Assembly: GCA_904501765.1 (NCBI GenBank)
Contig: CAJGCM010000093.1
Location: 1 to 8,650 of the forward strand
Direction: 5' to 3'
DNA length: 8,650 nucleotides
Source of the DNA: an uncultured Clostridia bacterium
GTDB taxonomy: Bacteria > Bacillota > Clostridia > Oscillospirales > CAG-272
Positions within the stretch are counted from its first letter, which is position 1; each line of letters opens with the position of its first letter. The notes under the pieces were generated by a model. That model saw nothing but the letters and a program-made list of their open reading frames with translations. It searched no databases and had not been told where the DNA came from. Positions 7,292-8,650 of this stretch are shown here, one piece after another. Made by a program: the position numbers and the translations under genes.

Positions 7292-7316
7292 GAAAAAATA
7301 AATTAAGAGGTGTTTT

Positions 7317-7586
7317 ATGAAGGCAGTTATCACCGTTACAGGTAAGGATAAGGTAGGAATTATAGCTTTAACAAGCGCAAAATGCGCAGAGTACGGAGCT
7401 AATATCGTAGATATAAGCCAGACGGTTATGAAGGATTACTTCGCTATGATTATGCTGGTGGAGCTTGGCGGCCTTGCAGTTGATTTTGCGCGCTTTGCCG
7501 ACAGTATGAGCCGTGTGGGAAAAGAAAACGGTGTTGATATCCGAGTTATGCACGAGGATATTTTCAACTCTATGCACAGAATCTGA
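7317..7586 (+). CDS. ACT-domain protein, UPF0237 family
   Basis: Small soluble protein of 89 residues made of a single ACT domain, the fold that binds amino acids or other small ligands in regulators and enzymes. It resembles the GcvR-like UPF0237 family, including the structurally solved streptococcal SP0238 type. The strand-loop-helix of the ACT ligand site is visible: MKAVITVTGKDKVGIIA (residues 1-17, conserved G14), then the helix ending in CAEYGANIVDISQTV (about 23-37), the dimer-interface strand YFAMIMLVEL, and a second helix-strand to VDIRVMHEDIF. AGAGGTG (7306-7312) lies 4 nt before the ATG. The stop is 14 bp before the UPF0210 gene, so the two are cotranscribed and likely work together. 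It has no DNA-binding or catalytic domain, so a sensor or regulatory subunit is the likeliest role. The true ligand is unknown. The leader carries a possible attenuator. Confidence 0.93.
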   Translation: MKAVITVTGKDKVGIIALTSAKCAEYGANIVDISQTVMKDYFAMIMLVELGGLAVDFARFADSMSRVGKENGVDIRVMHEDIFNSMHRI

Positions 7587-7600
7587 TTCGGAGGGCGAAG

Positions 7601-8650
7601 ATGCTTAATATACAGGACGTTCTTGAAACAGTACGAATGATAAAAGAAGAAAACCTTGATATAAGAACGGTAACTATGGGTATTTCTCTTTTTGATTGCA
7701 TATCCGACGACCCAAAAAGGCTTGAAGAGAAAATTTACAACAAAATAACCACCTGCGCAAAGAATCTGGTATCGGTATGCTGTGAGCTTGAGAAAACCTA
7801 CGGTATTCCGATTGTAAATAAGAGAATAAGCGTAACTCCAATATCCTACGTTGGAGCAGGGCTTTCGCCCGAGGGGTTCGTAAGACTTGCCAAGACTCTT
7901 GAAAGAGCGGCAAACGCCCTTGGAGTAAACTTTATCGGCGGTTATTCCGCCCACGTTCAGAAGGGTGAAATTTTAGGAGCGCACAACCTTATTGAGTCAA
8001 TTCCCGAGGCTCTTTCGGAAACCACAAGGGTATGCTCTTCGGTTAACGTAGCTACCACCAAGGCGGGAATCAATATGGACGCTGTGCGCCGCATGGGCGA
8101 AATTATTAAGGAAACCGCATACGTTACAAGGGACAGCGATTCCATAGGCTGCGCAAAGCTGGTGGTATTTGCCAATATCCCCGAGGACAACCCCTTTATG
8201 GCGGGAGCGGTTCACGGCATCGGAGAGCCTGACACGGTTATAAACGTTGGCGTAAGCGGTCCCGGCGTTGTGGCGACTGCTATAAAAGAGGTCGGTCAGT
8301 GCGATTTCTCTCTTCTTGCCGAAACGGTTAAAAAGATAGCCTTTAAGATAACGAGAGTCGGTCAGCTTATAGCCTCCGAGGCGGCTCGCCGCCTTGGCGT
8401 ACCCTACGGCATAGTGGACCTTTCCTTGGCTCCCACCCCCGCTGCGGGAGATTCCGTTGCGGAAATTCTTGAAAATATGGGTCTTGAGCGCTGCGGTACT
8501 CACGGCACAACAGCTGCCTTGGCGCTTCTTAACGATGCTGTCAAGAAGGGCGGCGTTATGGCGTCTTCTCATGTCGGCGGACTTTCCGGCGCTTTCATCC
8601 CCCTCAGCGAGGATATCGGCATGATCCATGCCGCCGAAAAGGGCGCGCTG
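7601..8650 (+). CDS. UPF0210 (DUF711, 'PFL family') protein, C-terminus outside window
   Basis: The first 350 codons of a conserved protein of the UPF0210/DUF711 family, whose full length is about 445-455. The frame is open from ATG 7601 to the edge. A GGAGGG site (7590-7595) lies 5 nt upstream. Family-typical segments are ISVTPISYVGAGLSPEGF (76-93), NFIGGYSAHVQKG (110-122), SSVNVATTKAGINMDAVRRM (146-165), NPFMAGAVHGIGEPDTVINV (197-216), SGPGVV (219-224), and a conserved glycine/alanine-rich region PYGIVDLSLAPTPAAGDS (268-285) followed by ERCGTHGTTAALALLNDAVK (296-315). There is no signal peptide or membrane segment, so it is cytoplasmic. Databases often label it 'PFL family' from a structural likeness to pyruvate formate-lyase. 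No glycyl-radical motif is visible in the part seen here, so formate-lyase activity should not be assumed. It pairs with the upstream ACT protein in many Firmicutes. Function unknown. Confidence 0.93.
   Translation, partial: MLNIQDVLETVRMIKEENLDIRTVTMGISLFDCISDDPKRLEEKIYNKITTCAKNLVSVCCELEKTYGIPIVNKRISVTPISYVGAGLSPEGFVRLAKTLERAANALGVNFIGGYSAHVQKGEILGAHNLIESIPEALSETTRVCSSVNVATTKAGINMDAVRRMGEIIKETAYVTRDSDSIGCAKLVVFANIPEDNPFMAGAVHGIGEPDTVINVGVSGPGVVATAIKEVGQCDFSLLAETVKKIAFKITRVGQLIASEAARRLGVPYGIVDLSLAPTPAAGDSVAEILENMGLERCGTHGTTAALALLNDAVKKGGVMASSHVGGLSGAFIPLSEDIGMIHAAEKGAL

Noticed and set aside
7286..7298. TTTTTT-G-AAAAAA as a separate hairpin
   Set aside because: Only A-U pairs with a minimal loop; too weak to count apart from the U-tract of the leader hairpin.
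7244..7316. ZTP (pfl) riboswitch in the ACT-operon leader, suggested by GACTGG followed by AGGGTGCGC
   Set aside because: The first half bears a loose likeness, but the required conserved 3' segment (CCGCCUGGGC type) is absent between the hairpin and the ATG, and the pseudoknot partner is missing.
7997..8629. Minus-strand open frame of 210 codons
   Set aside because: Antisense to the UPF0210 gene, which has homology, a ribosome binding site and an operon partner; this frame has none of these.

Overview
The window looks like an ordinary chromosomal segment of a Firmicutes (Clostridia-type) bacterium. The evidence is an AddA-type helicase-nuclease rather than RecB, strong AGGAGG-like ribosome binding sites, one TTG start, canonical TTGNNN-17-TANAAT promoters, and the UPF0237/UPF0210 gene pair common in clostridia and streptococci. 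I cannot assign a genus. All five genes read cleanly, with no frameshift, insertion sequence, tRNA, rRNA or CRISPR array.

Layout: positions 1-7109 are read on the minus strand, in transcription order truB (7109-6219), addA (6173-2514) and alaS (2279 to beyond position 1). truB and addA are 45 bp apart and probably share a transcript. alaS follows a 234-bp gap that carries a weak possible terminator for addA, a good promoter of its own, and a leader of about 80 nt containing a possible 8-codon upstream ORF. The three products act in tRNA modification (pseudouridine 55), double-strand break repair and tRNA charging; they share no pathway.

Positions 7317-8650 are read on the plus strand: an 89-residue ACT-domain protein (UPF0237), then after 14 bp a UPF0210/DUF711 protein whose last ~100 residues lie outside the window. 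Members of this pair have known structures, but as far as I know no established function.

The 207-bp region between truB and the ACT gene (7110-7316) is the most information-dense non-coding stretch. It holds two back-to-back promoters whose -35 boxes are 9 bp apart, an inverted repeat joining those boxes, a second inverted repeat over the -10 of the ACT promoter, and a bulged hairpin followed by six T's between that promoter and the start codon. This suggests attenuation or ligand control of the UPF0237-UPF0210 operon and is the best lead here. The rest is conserved housekeeping sequence, and I see no clearly novel defence or mobile system.
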